Notes: generated by a model from the sequence alone, not told the origin. A stretch of DNA of 64,000 nt from Streptomyces sp. CB02923 (GCF_001905005.1 NZ_LWKZ01000001.1:1367775-1431774); one strand, 5' to 3'. Numbered from the stretch's first letter, positions 7,893-16,624 are shown. Translations and numbers: made by a program.

Positions 7893-8423
7893 ATGACGAC
7901 GGACCCCCGACCCGGCACGCCCTCCGCCCGCCCCGGCTCCCGCCCCGACTCCCGCCCCCGCCTGCGTCTGGCCGCCCTCGCGCTGAGCGCGGCGCTCCTG
8001 GGGGCCGGAGCCCCCACCGCGTACGCGGCGTTCGCCGCCGAGGAACGGCCCGCGGCCACGAGCGCCGCAGCGCCCCAGAAGACGGTGGAGGGCCGCCCGT
8101 ACATCGAGACCGGCCTCCTGTTCGGCACCGCGCGCCCCGACGGGGGCCCGCCGGTCACCGACAAGGAATTCCACGCTTTCGTCGACGAGTTCGTCACGCC
8201 GCGCTTTCCCGGCGGCCTCACCGTCCAGGACGGTTACGGCCAGTACCTCGACTCGCACGGCACGATCGAGCGCGAGCGCTCGTACGAGCTGACCCTGCTC
8301 TACCCGGCCTCCGAGACCCGCCCCAACGACGCCAAGATCGAGCAGATCCGCGCCGCCTACATGAAGCGCTTCGGCCAGGAGTCGGTGGCGCGCGTGGACG
8401 ACCGCGCGCGGGTGGATTTCTGA
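7893..8423 (+). CDS. Secreted DUF3574 protein
   Basis: This 176-aa protein has an Arg-rich N-terminus followed by a hydrophobic segment (about 24-45) ending in Ala-X-Ala, a Sec signal or membrane anchor. The rest matches DUF3574: ETGLLFGTARPDGG near residue 75, the DEFVTPRFPGGLTV block, and a C-terminus with IEQIRAAYMKRFGQESV. The function of DUF3574 is not known. The ATG at 7893 follows GAAGGA at a good distance. It is divergent from the META pair. No terminator is obvious before the inverted repeat at 8441. Confidence 0.8.
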   Translation: MTTDPRPGTPSARPGSRPDSRPRLRLAALALSAALLGAGAPTAYAAFAAEERPAATSAAAPQKTVEGRPYIETGLLFGTARPDGGPPVTDKEFHAFVDEFVTPRFPGGLTVQDGYGQYLDSHGTIERERSYELTLLYPASETRPNDAKIEQIRAAYMKRFGQESVARVDDRARVDF

Positions 8424-8440
8424 GGCTCGCCCGCATCCCG

Positions 8441-8468
8441 CCCATGTTCACCTTAAAGTGAACATGGG
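8441..8468. promoter_or_regulatory. Perfect 11-bp inverted repeat, likely operator
   Basis: CCCATGTTCAC and GTGAACATGGG are separated by CTTAAA. The repeat lies 55 bp before the reductase start at 8524 and just upstream of a possible -10 (TAGGGT at about 8470). This is the position expected for a dimeric repressor such as a TetR or MarR protein. No regulator gene is adjacent. Base pairing as RNA is possible, but there is no T run. Confidence 0.65.
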
Positions 8469-8523
8469 CTAGGGTGGCGGCCGGACCGACGATCCGTCAC
8501 GACAGCAGTGAGGTTGAGGGGCT

Positions 8524-9240
8524 ATGCCGACTCTGGGAATCATCGGAAGCGGACACATCGGCACGGCCATCGCCCGCCTGGCGGTGGCGGCCGGCATCCC
8601 GGTCGTGATGGCCAACTCCCGCGGCCCGCACAGCCTCGCCCGACTCACCGGCGAGCTGGGACCGCTCGCCGACGCGGGCACCGCCGAAGAGGCCGCACGG
8701 GCCGGCGACCTCACCCTGACGTGCGTACCGCTGACAGCCGTCCCCACCCTGCCCGCGGACGCCCTGCGGGGCCGGACCGTCCTGGACACCACCAACTACC
8801 ACCCGCACCGCGACGGCCGGATCACCCCGCTCGACCGCGAGGAACTGACCACCGGCGAACTCGTCCGGCAGCACCTCCCCGGAGCCCGCCTGGTCAAGGC
8901 GTTCAACACCATCCTGGCGCACCACATCCCCCAACTCGCCCGCCCCACCGGCGCTCCGGACCGCTCCGCGCTGCCCCTCGCGGGCGACGACGCCGACGCG
9001 AAGGCCTCGGCGGCGCGTCTGATCGACCGGCTCGGCTTCGACACGGTGGACGCCGGGCCGCTGGCCGCGAGCTGGCGGTTCGAGCCGGGATCGACCGCCT
9101 GCATCCGGCTGTACGCCGCCGACCCGGACGTACCGCACACCCGCCTGCCCGACGTCCCCGCCCTCCCGGTCCCGGCCGAGGGCCTGCGCGCCGCCCTCAC
9201 CCACTCCCGACGCGTACGCGTCGCCGACCGGATGTTCTGA
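8524..9240 (+). CDS. NADPH-dependent F420 reductase-like oxidoreductase
   Basis: The N-terminus LGIIGSGHIGTAIARLAVAAG is a Rossmann nucleotide-binding loop, and the following Asn-Ser-Arg suggests NADP preference. The VKAFNTI motif near residue 125 matches NpdG-type and ProC-like F420:NADPH oxidoreductases. The 238-aa length agrees. The true substrate is unknown, since many relatives in Streptomyces act on small ketones or quinones. The ATG at 8524 follows GAGGTTGAGGGG. It is a single-gene unit with a clean operator-like inverted repeat upstream and a strong hairpin after the stop, so it is probably inducible by a small molecule. Confidence 0.82.
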   Translation: MPTLGIIGSGHIGTAIARLAVAAGIPVVMANSRGPHSLARLTGELGPLADAGTAEEAARAGDLTLTCVPLTAVPTLPADALRGRTVLDTTNYHPHRDGRITPLDREELTTGELVRQHLPGARLVKAFNTILAHHIPQLARPTGAPDRSALPLAGDDADAKASAARLIDRLGFDTVDAGPLAASWRFEPGSTACIRLYAADPDVPHTRLPDVPALPVPAEGLRAALTHSRRVRVADRMF

Positions 9241-9251
9241 CATCGGCTGGG

Positions 9252-9288
9252 CCGCCTCGGGCACTTCTGACTTCGCGGCCCGAGGCGG
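9252..9288 (+). terminator. Terminator after the reductase gene
   Basis: An 11-bp perfect stem (CCGCCTCGGGC/GCCCGAGGCGG) with a 15-nt loop starts 12 bp after the stop. Confidence 0.75.
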
Positions 9289-9348
9289 GGGGCGGTGCTG
9301 GGTAGTGGGTGGCGCGCCCTCCGGCTGATGCGCCCCCCGGTTGGTCCG

Positions 9349-9370
9349 CCCTCCCCCGGACGGGGGAGGG
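9349..9370. repeat. Perfect 9-bp hairpin upstream of a membrane protein gene
   Basis: CCCTCCCCC, loop GGAC, GGGGGAGGG. It lies 54 bp before the start at 9424 and could act as a leader hairpin, as part of an operator, or as the end of a readthrough transcript. Confidence 0.5.
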
Positions 9371-9423
9371 GGACGCTACCGCGGGTGGACGCCGAAGCCG
9401 TGGGGCGTTCGTAGCGTCGGGGT

Positions 9424-9945
9424 ATGCGACCTCAAGAGCGGTGGGCCTGGGCAGCGTTCGGGTGGATGGTGACGAGCTTCGGGTGGCATCTGTGGATGGG
9501 GGTGGATTACCGGCGGGCCATGGGGGCGGGGAGTGAAGAGGCGCCCGTGTGGCTGTTTCTCGCCTATGACGGATTGATCACCGCGATGTCGGCCGCCGGG
9601 GCCGTGATCGTCCTGGCTGCGGTACGGCCGTGGGGCAGCCGGATTCCGGTGTGGATGATCCGGCTGCCCCTCTGGTTCGGAGCGGTGCTGCTCGTCGTAC
9701 GGGGCGTGCCCGGCCTCGTCGAGAACGTGACGACGGCGACCGGGCTCACCCCGCGCGGGCTGCTCGGGCGGGCAGCCGAGCTGGCCGATACCGGTTCGGG
9801 GGCGTTCTGGGCCGGTATGGCCATCAATGGTTACTTCTTCGTGGGGGCGGTGGTGCTGGTGCCGGTGACCGTCGCGTTCGAGCGGGCCACGGCCGCAGAC
9901 CGGGCCGGGGCCGCAGGCCGGGCCGGCGGGAGGCGGGTCAGCTGA
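9424..9945 (+). CDS. Four-helix membrane protein, possibly DUF3995 family
   Basis: This 173-aa protein has four predicted membrane segments (about 8-26, 42-67, 75-100 and 128-153) and a short Ala/Gly/Arg-rich tail. The size and helix pattern recall DUF3995 membrane proteins, but I see no decisive motif, so I would call it a hypothetical integral membrane protein. The ATG at 9424 follows a weak GTCGGGG. Its last codons overlap by eight bases the end of the convergent NmrA-like gene (9938-9945), so transcription of the two may interfere. No operon partner is visible. Confidence 0.7.
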   Translation: MRPQERWAWAAFGWMVTSFGWHLWMGVDYRRAMGAGSEEAPVWLFLAYDGLITAMSAAGAVIVLAAVRPWGSRIPVWMIRLPLWFGAVLLVVRGVPGLVENVTTATGLTPRGLLGRAAELADTGSGAFWAGMAINGYFFVGAVVLVPVTVAFERATAADRAGAAGRAGGRRVS

Positions 9946-10792
9946 AGTCGCCGGCGTGGTCCCGCGCCCACTGTTCGAAGGTGCGGGCCGGGCGGCCGGT
10001 GACCTGCTGGACGGTGTCGGTGACCGGGGCCGTCGTACCGACGGAGGAGGCGAAGAGGCGGAAGAGCTGGAGCAGGGTCTCCTTGGAGACGGACGGCGTC
10101 GCGCGCTCTTCGGCCGCCTGCTCCTCGGAGACCACCTCCACCCGTGCCGGGCGCCCGACGGCCCGGCCGATGACGGCTACCTGGTCCTCCCTGGTGAGGG
10201 AGGCCGGTCCGGTGACGACGTACGCCTTGCCCGTGTGGGCGCCGGTGCGGTCCAGGAGGGCGGCGGCCGCGACGGCCGCGAGGTCGTCCTCGTGCACGGG
10301 CGCGGTGGCCGAGCCCGGGTGCGGGTCGCGGACCACGCCGCTCTCCCGGATCTCCTGGGCCCACTGGAGGGCGTTGGTGGCGTAGGCGCCGCCGCGTACG
10401 AAGGTCCACTCCAGGCCGGAGGCGCGGACCGCGCTCTCGACGGAGCCGTGCATCCGGGCGAGGAAGTTGTCGTTGTCCTCCGGGGCGTCGGTGACGGCTA
10501 TGGAGGAGTTGAGGACGATACGGCGCGCCCCGGCCTTCACGGCCGCCCCGACGACGGACGCGGCCGCCTCGCCGCCGCCCGCCGCGAGGTTGAGGAAGAG
10601 CGCTTCGGCGCCGTGCAGCGCCGGTTCCAGCGAGGCCGGGTCGGTCAGGTCGGCCCGTACCGTCTCGGCCTCGGCCGGCAGCCCGGCGCGGGCGGGGTCG
10701 CGGGTCAGCGCGCGCACCGGGGCGCCCTCCGCGAGCAGCTGCCCGACCAGACTGCGGCCGATGTTGCCGGTGGCTCCGGTTACTACGATCAT
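9938..10792 (-). CDS. NmrA-like NAD(P)-binding protein / SDR-type reductase
   Basis: The N-terminal VVTGATGNIGRSLVGQLLAEG is the GxxGxxG dinucleotide-binding loop of extended or atypical SDRs. NSSIAVTDAP, the FVRGGAYATN block and a C-terminal FRLFASSVG fit the NmrA-like/azoreductase group of QOR2-type proteins. Such proteins often sense or reduce quinones and aldehydes. The 284-aa length is normal. The ATG at 10792 follows GGCCGCAGCG on its strand, a poor ribosome site. Upstream a dyad with half-sites ACGTAC/GTACGT at 10822-10838 could hold a TetR-type repressor. Confidence 0.85.
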   Translation of the reverse strand: MIVVTGATGNIGRSLVGQLLAEGAPVRALTRDPARAGLPAEAETVRADLTDPASLEPALHGAEALFLNLAAGGGEAAASVVGAAVKAGARRIVLNSSIAVTDAPEDNDNFLARMHGSVESAVRASGLEWTFVRGGAYATNALQWAQEIRESGVVRDPHPGSATAPVHEDDLAAVAAAALLDRTGAHTGKAYVVTGPASLTREDQVAVIGRAVGRPARVEVVSEEQAAEERATPSVSKETLLQLFRLFASSVGTTAPVTDTVQQVTGRPARTFEQWARDHAGDFS

Positions 10793-10821
10793 CGCTGCGG
10801 CCTTTCAGGAGGCGTGATGAC

Positions 10822-10838
10822 ACGTACACGTCGTACGT
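10822..10838. promoter_or_regulatory. Palindrome ACGTAC-n5-GTACGT, possible operator
   Basis: A perfect 6-bp inverted repeat with a 5-bp spacer lies 30 bp upstream of the NmrA-like gene. The spacing suits a dimeric repressor, but short CGTAC palindromes occur by chance in GC-rich DNA. Confidence 0.35.
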
Positions 10839-11021
10839 CTACTGCTGACTCGGATCAACATCGGGCCGCGCGGGGAATTCCCGGCGGTGGCGGTCCGCGG
10901 GGCGCGCACGGCCCGGCGCACCGGCGGCTTCCGGCCAAGGGGGCGGGACAAGCCCTCGTATACCTCACTTACCACCAGTAGGACTTGCGTTCGAGGGTCA
11001 TCGCCATGGTGGGATGGTCTG

Positions 11022-12611
11022 ATGCGCATCCCCACACGCATACCCTCACCCTCCTCGAACCCCTCCCCCACACCGGACACATCGGAAGCACGGACAACAG
11101 CGCAGACGGCATCGGCGGACCGGCGATCCCCCACCGCGGTCGCGCGTGACGAACAGGGCAGCACGCGCGACATGGGCGGTACAGGCGATATAGGCGGTAC
11201 GGGCGGTACAGGCGGCATAGGTGGTACGGGCGGCATAGGCGGCACCGGCAGCGGTCATGACGGCAACCGCGACCGCGACCGCGACCGCGACCAGGGCCGC
11301 GACACCCGCGACACCGCCCGGTTCGAGAAGATCAATCCGTACGCGGATCTGGCCGCGCTCGCCGACCCCGAACCGGAGCCCGACGCGGGCCCCCCGGCCG
11401 GACCGGCGCCGCTGACCCGGCGGACCTACCTCAACGAGCGCGACGAGAGCGACGACCCGCTGGGCCTGGGGCTGCGCTCCGACGAGGACGACCCGCACGC
11501 CTGGACGCCGCCGAACCACCGCCGCCGCAAGCGCGGCCTCCGCCGGTTCGCGGCGGTGTCGAAGACGGTGAAACTGCTGATCGCGGTCCTGGTGTGTGTG
11601 GCGTTCCTGGCGCTGTCGGACCGGTTCGCCGTGCTGTACGCGCAGAACAAGGCCGAGGAGCAGCTGAAGAACTCGCTGCACCTCAACGCCAACCCGGAAG
11701 TGGACATCAAGGGCTTCCCCTTCCTGACGCAGGTGCTCGGCAAGCGCCTGGAGCAGGTGGACGTCACCGTGCCCGACCTGGCGGCCGACCGGGTCTCGCT
11801 GGCCAAGGTCGAGGCGAGCGCGCGGGACGTCCGGCTCGACGGCGACCTGCCCACCTCCATCAGCGGCGCGACGGTCGGCGCCATGGACGGCACCGTACTG
11901 CTGTCGTTCGACGACATGAACCGGGAACTGGGCGCCTCCCAGGTACGGTTCAGCGAGCTGGGCCCCAACTCCGTACGGGCCGTGGGGCAGCTGCCCATCG
12001 CCGGGCACGAGCTGCGGGTACGGGCGGAGGCGCATATCCGGCAGGCCGGGGACCGCGGGATCTCCACCGACATCAGCAAAATGCGCCTGGACATCGCCGA
12101 CGTGGCCGTCTACCGCCCGGGGACCGGCAAGGAGGAGGGCCTGCGGCTGACCCGCAAGGCCGCGGCCGAGGTCAGCCGGCAGGCCGCCAAGGTGAAGTCG
12201 CTGCTGGGCGTGCCGGCCATCGCGGACCGCATCGGCATTCCGCAGCAGACCATCGACGACGCGCTGAGCAACGAGAAGAAGCTGCACGAGCTGACGGGCG
12301 CGCCGCGCTTCATCGAGCAGCTGATGAAGGTCAACCTCGTCGATGTCGTGGTCGACCACCCGTGGCTGCTCCAGAAGGTCGGTATCGACCCGAAGATCCT
12401 GGGCGCGCTGTCCGGCCTGACCAAGCCGCAGCTGGCCGACCGGCTGTCGCTGTCCTTCCGGCTCCCCGACACCCCCGGTGACGTGCGGCTCCGGGACATC
12501 TCCGTGGAGAAGGACGGAATCCGGGTGAAGATCTCCGGTTCCGGACTGCCGATCGGCAGCGCGGCGAAGGAGAAGAAGGGGAAGGGAGAGGGGAAGGAGA
12601 AGGGGAAGTAG
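11022..12611 (+). CDS. DUF2993 (LmeA-like) protein with long low-complexity N-terminus
   Basis: Residues about 200-529 form a membrane-anchored DUF2993 domain. A helix (about 188-206) follows a basic RRRKRGLRR patch, and the sequence continues with the family hallmarks VDIKGFPFLTQVLG, VDVTVPDLAADRV and a final ISGSGLPIG. LmeA in mycobacteria is a lipid-handling envelope protein, so a role at the outer membrane face is likely. The N-terminal 180 residues are disordered, with GGTG/GGIG repeats (DNA about 11173-11250) and alternating Arg-Asp (about 11268-11292). The Lys/Glu/Gly-rich tail is unusual. The ATG at 11022 has a weak GGGATGG. A shorter paralog lies at 25682. Confidence 0.85.
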   Translation: MRIPTRIPSPSSNPSPTPDTSEARTTAQTASADRRSPTAVARDEQGSTRDMGGTGDIGGTGGTGGIGGTGGIGGTGSGHDGNRDRDRDRDQGRDTRDTARFEKINPYADLAALADPEPEPDAGPPAGPAPLTRRTYLNERDESDDPLGLGLRSDEDDPHAWTPPNHRRRKRGLRRFAAVSKTVKLLIAVLVCVAFLALSDRFAVLYAQNKAEEQLKNSLHLNANPEVDIKGFPFLTQVLGKRLEQVDVTVPDLAADRVSLAKVEASARDVRLDGDLPTSISGATVGAMDGTVLLSFDDMNRELGASQVRFSELGPNSVRAVGQLPIAGHELRVRAEAHIRQAGDRGISTDISKMRLDIADVAVYRPGTGKEEGLRLTRKAAAEVSRQAAKVKSLLGVPAIADRIGIPQQTIDDALSNEKKLHELTGAPRFIEQLMKVNLVDVVVDHPWLLQKVGIDPKILGALSGLTKPQLADRLSLSFRLPDTPGDVRLRDISVEKDGIRVKISGSGLPIGSAAKEKKGKGEGKEKGK

Positions 12612-12651
12612 GCGGCTTCCCCGGATCCCCGGATCCCCCGCCCCCCGCTCG

Positions 12652-14241
12652 CTACCCCTCCGGCGGCTCCGGCAGCTCCGGCAGCTCCGGCGGTGGCGTG
12701 GCGGCTCCCGGCAGGCTCAGCAGGGCCTCCGTGCCGCCGCCCGCCGCCGCCCGCAGCTCCACGGCGCCGCCCGCCTGGTACGCCGTACGGGCGACGATCG
12801 ACAGGCCGAGCCCGCTGCCCGGCAGGCTGCGGGCGGACGGCGACCGCCAGAACCGCTCGAAGACGTGCGGGAGTTCCTCCTCGGGGATGCCGGGGCCGTG
12901 GTCGCGCACCCGCAGCTCGCCCTTGCGCAGGCTCACCTCGACGGCGCCGTCCTCCGCGCTGAACTTGACGGCGTTGTCCATCAGGTTGACCACCGCGCGC
13001 TCCAGGGCCGCCGGTTCGCCCCGTACGTACCAGGGGTCGAGTTCGGCGGTGATGTGCAGCGACGGGCCGCGCAGCCGGGCGCGGCGCAGGGCCGAGTCCA
13101 CGATGTCGTGCAGCGCGACGACCGGTACGGCGGCCTGGCCGTCCGGTCCGGTCTCCGGCGTCCGGGAGAGCTCCTGGAGGTCGCCGATGAGTGCGGCCAG
13201 CTCGCCCATCTGCGCCTTCACCGAGGCGAGCAGCGCCTGCTTGTCCTCGGCGGGCAGCTGGCGGCCGGACTGTTCGCTGCGCACCAGCAGGTCGATGTTG
13301 GTACGCAGGGAGGTCAGCGGCGTGCGCAGCTCGTGCCCGGCGTCCGCGATCAGCTGCTGCTGGAGGTCGCGGGAGGAGGCCAGCGCCGCGGTCATGGAGT
13401 TGAAGGAGTGGGAGAGGCGGGCGATCTCGTCCTCGCCCTCGGCGGGAATGCGGATCGTCAAGTCCTGCGTACGGGCGACATGTTCGACGGCTTCGGTGAG
13501 CCGGTCGACGGGTTTGAGGCCCGCGCGGGCCACCCACAGGCCCGCCGTCGCGGCACCCAGCACGCCGACGCCGGTGACGATCAGCAGGATCAGCGCCAGC
13601 TGCTGGAGCGGTTCGCTGACCGGCTCCATCGGGGTCGCGATGGAGACCGCGAAGCGGTGCCCCGTCGCGTCGGTCAGCGGGCCGCGGAAGGGGCGGGTGA
13701 TCACCCGCATCTCGTTGCCGTCGTTGGCCCGGGTGGTGTGCAGCGCCTGCTCGGACTCGCCCTTGGCCACCGCCACGTCGGCCTGCTGGACGGGGATGCG
13801 GGTCTTCTCCCACCACGTGCAGACGTTGCCGTCGGCCGTCACGATCTGGACCGTGTACTGCGTGGGCAGCCGCAGCCGTACGTCACCCGGCACCGGGTTG
13901 TTGCACCTGGCGCCCAGTGCCTGCACGTACTCGGCGGCCACGTCCTGTCTCTTCAGCGTCTCGTCGAGCTGTTCGGTGAGCCGGTCGCGGGTCACCAGCC
14001 AGCAGGCGGCGGCCGCGGCGGCCACGGCGATGGCGACGGCGACGGCGGTGAGCATCGCCAGCCGGGAGCGCAGCGGGAGCTGCCGGTAGCGGCGCACGAT
14101 GCGCTCCTTCAGGCCGGGGCGCGGGGGCGCTCCGCCGTCCGGTGGCGTACCGGTGGTTCCGGCGTCCGGTGGCGTACCGGTGGTTCCGGCGTCCGGTGGC
14201 GTACCGGTGGTTCCGGCGCCCGGAAGCGGTGCGCCGGTCAT
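12652..14241 (-). CDS. Two-component sensor histidine kinase (MprB/CseC type)
   Basis: This membrane kinase probably senses envelope stress and phosphorylates the response regulator encoded just upstream. After a Pro-Gly-Thr-rich cytoplasmic tail come a membrane helix (about 61-81), an extracytoplasmic sensor of about 135 residues, a second helix (about 215-237) and a HAMP domain. The dimerisation box is [14 protein letters not shown]. The N box is [10 protein letters not shown], and the G boxes are DHGPGIP and GSGLGLSIV. The start ATG overlaps the regulator stop by four bases. The N-terminal tail is built from three exact 27-bp repeats. Gene order and sequence resemble MprAB. Confidence 0.92.
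   Translation of the reverse strand: MTGAPLPGAGTTGTPPDAGTTGTPPDAGTTGTPPDGGAPPRPGLKERIVRRYRQLPLRSRLAMLTAVAVAIAVAAAAAACWLVTRDRLTEQLDETLKRQDVAAEYVQALGARCNNPVPGDVRLRLPTQYTVQIVTADGNVCTWWEKTRIPVQQADVAVAKGESEQALHTTRANDGNEMRVITRPFRGPLTDATGHRFAVSIATPMEPVSEPLQQLALILLIVTGVGVLGAATAGLWVARAGLKPVDRLTEAVEHVARTQDLTIRIPAEGEDEIARLSHSFNSMTAALASSRDLQQQLIADAGHELRTPLTSLRTNIDLLVRSEQSGRQLPAEDKQALLASVKAQMGELAALIGDLQELSRTPETGPDGQAAVPVVALHDIVDSALRRARLRGPSLHITAELDPWYVRGEPAALERAVVNLMDNAVKFSAEDGAVEVSLRKGELRVRDHGPGIPEEELPHVFERFWRSPSARSLPGSGLGLSIVARTAYQAGGAVELRAAAGGGTEALLSLPGAATPPPELPELPEPPEG
14137..14217. repeat. Three perfect 27-bp direct repeats inside the kinase gene
   Basis: Units 14137-14163, 14164-14190 and 14191-14217 are identical and in frame, and each encodes nine residues (Pro-Pro-Asp-Ala-Gly-Thr-Thr-Gly-Thr in register). 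The copy number could vary between strains without breaking the frame. Confidence 0.9.
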
Positions 14242-14975
14242 TCGGTGCCGCCCTCGGCGCGCAGCACGTACCCGACGCCGCGCACCGTGTGCACCAGCCG
14301 CGGCTCGCCGCCCGCCTCCGTCTTGCGGCGCAGGTACATGACGTACACGTCCAGCGAGTTGGAGGTCGGCTCGAAGTCGAAGCCCCAGACGGCCTTCAGG
14401 ATCTGCTCGCGGGTGAGCACCTGCCGCGGGTGCGCGAGGAACATCTCCAGCAGCGTGAACTCGGTACGGGTCAGCTCGACCGGCCGTCCGCCGCGGGTCA
14501 CCTCCCGCGTCGCCAGGTCCATCCGCAGGTCGGCGAAGGTCAGCGCCTCGCCCTCGGCCGGCTGCGCGCCGGCCGCCGCCGCGTACGAGCTGCGGCGCAG
14601 CAGCGCGCGGATGCGGGCCAGCAGTTCGTCCAGCTCGAAGGGTTTGACGAGGTAGTCGTCGGCCCCGGCGTCCAGCCCGGTGACCCGGTCGCCGACCGTG
14701 TCGCGGGCGGTCAGCATCAGGATCGGTACGGTCACGCCGCTCGCCCGCAGGCGCCGGGCGGCCGTCAGCCCGTCCATCCGGGGCATCAGTACGTCCAGCA
14801 CGATCAGTTCGGGGTCGTAGGAGGCGACCTTCTCGACCGCGTCGAGTCCGTCGACGGCCTGCTCGGTCCCGTACCCCTCGAAGGCGAGGGAGCGCTGGAG
14901 CGCCTCCCGGACGGCCGGCTCGTCGTCGACGATCAGGATGCGGGCGGGCTGATCATCGTGCTCGGCGGGACTCAT
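14238..14975 (-). CDS. OmpR-family response regulator (MprA type)
   Basis: This 245-aa regulator has a receiver domain with the acidic pair IVDDEP, the phospho-acceptor [10 protein letters not shown], the switch LMLTARD and the KPF lysine. A winged-helix domain follows, with [25 protein letters not shown] and the closing [11 protein letters not shown]. It should be phosphorylated by the kinase whose start it overlaps (ATGA at 14238-14241). The ATG at 14975 leaves 13 residues before the first beta strand, which is typical. By analogy with mycobacterial MprA it may bind the phased TGAGA repeats in front of the protease gene at the head of the operon. Confidence 0.93.
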   Translation of the reverse strand: MSPAEHDDQPARILIVDDEPAVREALQRSLAFEGYGTEQAVDGLDAVEKVASYDPELIVLDVLMPRMDGLTAARRLRASGVTVPILMLTARDTVGDRVTGLDAGADDYLVKPFELDELLARIRALLRRSSYAAAAGAQPAEGEALTFADLRMDLATREVTRGGRPVELTRTEFTLLEMFLAHPRQVLTREQILKAVWGFDFEPTSNSLDVYVMYLRRKTEAGGEPRLVHTVRGVGYVLRAEGGTE

Positions 14976-15036
14976 CGCTGTGACTACCTCGGGTGTGGGT
15001 GTGGACGGCTGACCGGGGATTCCGCGGTCCTGCCCG

Positions 15037-15345
15037 TCAGCGTCGCACGTCGGCGGCCGGGGCACGCCGCCCGGCACGGTCTTGCCGGTGCTCCGCACGG
15101 CGCCCGGTACGCGGGTGCGCCGCCGCGACCTCCGTGGGGCGCTCGGTGCGGGCCCGCTCCACCCGGGCGGCGGCCTCGGCCAGGTCGAGGGCGAGGTCCA
15201 GGTCGGCGGGCCCGGTGGCGGTGTCCGCTCCGTGGTCGACGGAGAGTACGCCCGCGCTGCGCCGTTTTTCGCCCGCGCTCCAGGCGATGACGGCCGCGAC
15301 GGCACGCCGGGCGTGGTGGACCGGGACGGTGATCTTGCTGGCCAT
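15037..15345 (-). CDS. Small protein of unknown function within the protease-MprAB operon
   Basis: This 102-aa frame lies in the gap between the protease and regulator genes, on the same strand. It is supported by a near-ideal GAGGAGG ending 6 nt before the ATG at 15345, by high third-position G+C throughout the N-terminal 70 codons, and by lying 51 bp after the protease stop. The N-terminus is basic ([16 protein letters not shown]). The middle is acidic and Leu/Ala-rich and may be helical. The tail is Arg/Ala-rich. I do not recognise a family. It could be an accessory regulator of the kinase or protease. Confidence 0.55.
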   Translation of the reverse strand: MASKITVPVHHARRAVAAVIAWSAGEKRRSAGVLSVDHGADTATGPADLDLALDLAEAAARVERARTERPTEVAAAHPRTGRRAEHRQDRAGRRAPAADVRR

Positions 15346-15396
15346 GGTGGCCTCCTCGTGCGTACGTGAGGTTCGGGGGGAAGGGGTCCCGCCGTC

Positions 15397-16536
15397 TCAG
15401 CTCTTGCTGCTGCCGCCCGCCCGCAGGTTGGCGAGGTCCGCCTTGACGGTGTTGATCGGGATGGCGAAGCCGAGGCCGACGCTCCCCGCCGAGCTGCTGC
15501 CCTGCGCGGAACTGGGCGAGTACATCGCGGAGTTGATGCCGATGATCCGGCCCTTCATGTCGATCAGCGCGCCGCCGGAGTTGCCGGGGTTGAGCGCCGC
15601 GTCGGTCTGGATGGCCTTGTACGTGGTCTTCGACTGTCCGGTGTCGCCGTTGTACTGGTTGCCGCCGAACTCGAAGGGCCAGCGGGGGCTGCCCTGCTCC
15701 TGCTGCTGTTGCCCCTCGTCCTTGGGGACGGTCACATCGCGCTTGAGGGCGGAGACGATGCCGCTGGTGACGGAGCCGGTGAGCCCTTCGGGGGAGCCGA
15801 TCGCGACGACCTCGTCGCCCACCGCCAGGTTGTCGGAGTTGCCGAGCGAGGCGGTGGTGAGGTTCTTGGCGCCCTGGACCTTGATCAGCGCGAGGTCCTT
15901 GTCCGGGTCGGTGCCCACCACGTCGGCCTTCTTCTTGCTGCCGTCGCTGAAGGTGACCTCGACCGAGTCCGCGCCGGCCACCACGTGGTTGTTGGTGACG
16001 ATCTCGCCGTCCGGGGTGATGACCACGCCGGATCCGGTGGACTCGCCGCTCGACGTCCGCGCCTTGATCTCGACTATGGCGGGCGTGACGGCCTTGGCCA
16101 CCGCGGAGACGCCGCCGCTGCTGCTCTTCGCGGAGCCCGCGTTGACGGCCGGGGTGGTGGTGCTGCTCTGCTGCCGGTCCGTGGCGCTGCCGATGAGCGC
16201 GGCGCTGCCGCCGCCTATCAGACCGGAGGCGAGCGCCACGGCCGCGATCAGCGCGACGGGACGGCGGGCCCGGCGGCGCGGTGCGGGGGCGCCGGTGCCG
16301 GTTCCGTCAGGGCCTTCCGGGCCGCCGGGGCCGCCCGTACCGCCGAAACCCGCGGTGCCGCCGGGGGCGCCGGGGCCCGCCGGGGTACCGAACGCCGACT
16401 GCTGCGCGCCGTACGGCGGGTGGGTCGGCGGCGGCGGGTAGCCCGCCGGGTCCGTCCCGCCCTGCGCCTGCGGCCCGTGGGCGTAACCCTGGTGCTGAGG
16501 TGTCTCGTCGCCGCTTCGGCGGTAGGTCTCGGTCAT
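15397..16536 (-). CDS. Membrane-anchored trypsin-like serine protease (HtrA/PepD type, no PDZ domain)
   Basis: A Pro/Gly-rich cytoplasmic tail (about 1-90) precedes one membrane helix (about 94-118) and an extracytoplasmic trypsin-like domain. The triad can be seen as His in TNNHVVAG, Asp in DKDLALIKV and Ser in [11 protein letters not shown]. An insert after the active Asp is Gln/Gly/Asn-rich. The protein stops at residue 379, right after the barrel, so the C-terminal PDZ domain of HtrA and mycobacterial PepD is missing. The start ATG at 16536 has a weak site. It leads a four-gene operon with a small protein, an MprA-like regulator and its kinase, which suggests envelope proteostasis. Confidence 0.9.
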   Translation of the reverse strand: MTETYRRSGDETPQHQGYAHGPQAQGGTDPAGYPPPPTHPPYGAQQSAFGTPAGPGAPGGTAGFGGTGGPGGPEGPDGTGTGAPAPRRRARRPVALIAAVALASGLIGGGSAALIGSATDRQQSSTTTPAVNAGSAKSSSGGVSAVAKAVTPAIVEIKARTSSGESTGSGVVITPDGEIVTNNHVVAGADSVEVTFSDGSKKKADVVGTDPDKDLALIKVQGAKNLTTASLGNSDNLAVGDEVVAIGSPEGLTGSVTSGIVSALKRDVTVPKDEGQQQQEQGSPRWPFEFGGNQYNGDTGQSKTTYKAIQTDAALNPGNSGGALIDMKGRIIGINSAMYSPSSAQGSSSAGSVGLGFAIPINTVKADLANLRAGGSSKS

Positions 16537-16546
16537 GTACCCGATC

Positions 16547-16587
16547 GTGAGATCTGACCATGAGAACCGTCTGAGAACGCCCTGAGA
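16547..16587 (-). promoter_or_regulatory. Phased TGAGA direct repeats upstream of the protease operon
   Basis: NTGAGA motifs begin at 16547, 16560, 16571 and 16582, with spacings of 13, 11 and 11 bp. On the coding strand they read TCTCA(G/T/C). Direct repeats at about one helical turn are the usual binding site of OmpR-family regulators, and the operon encodes one. They end 11 bp before the start codon, so the promoter must overlap them and the mRNA leader must be very short. Confidence 0.6.
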
Positions 16588-16624
16588 GGCCCGACAGAAG
16601 TCGGTATGCCCGGTATAAAGAAGA

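Noticed and set aside
9309..9536. 75-residue frame upstream of the four-helix membrane protein
   Set aside because: Poor codon pattern, and it overlaps the start of the real gene in another frame.
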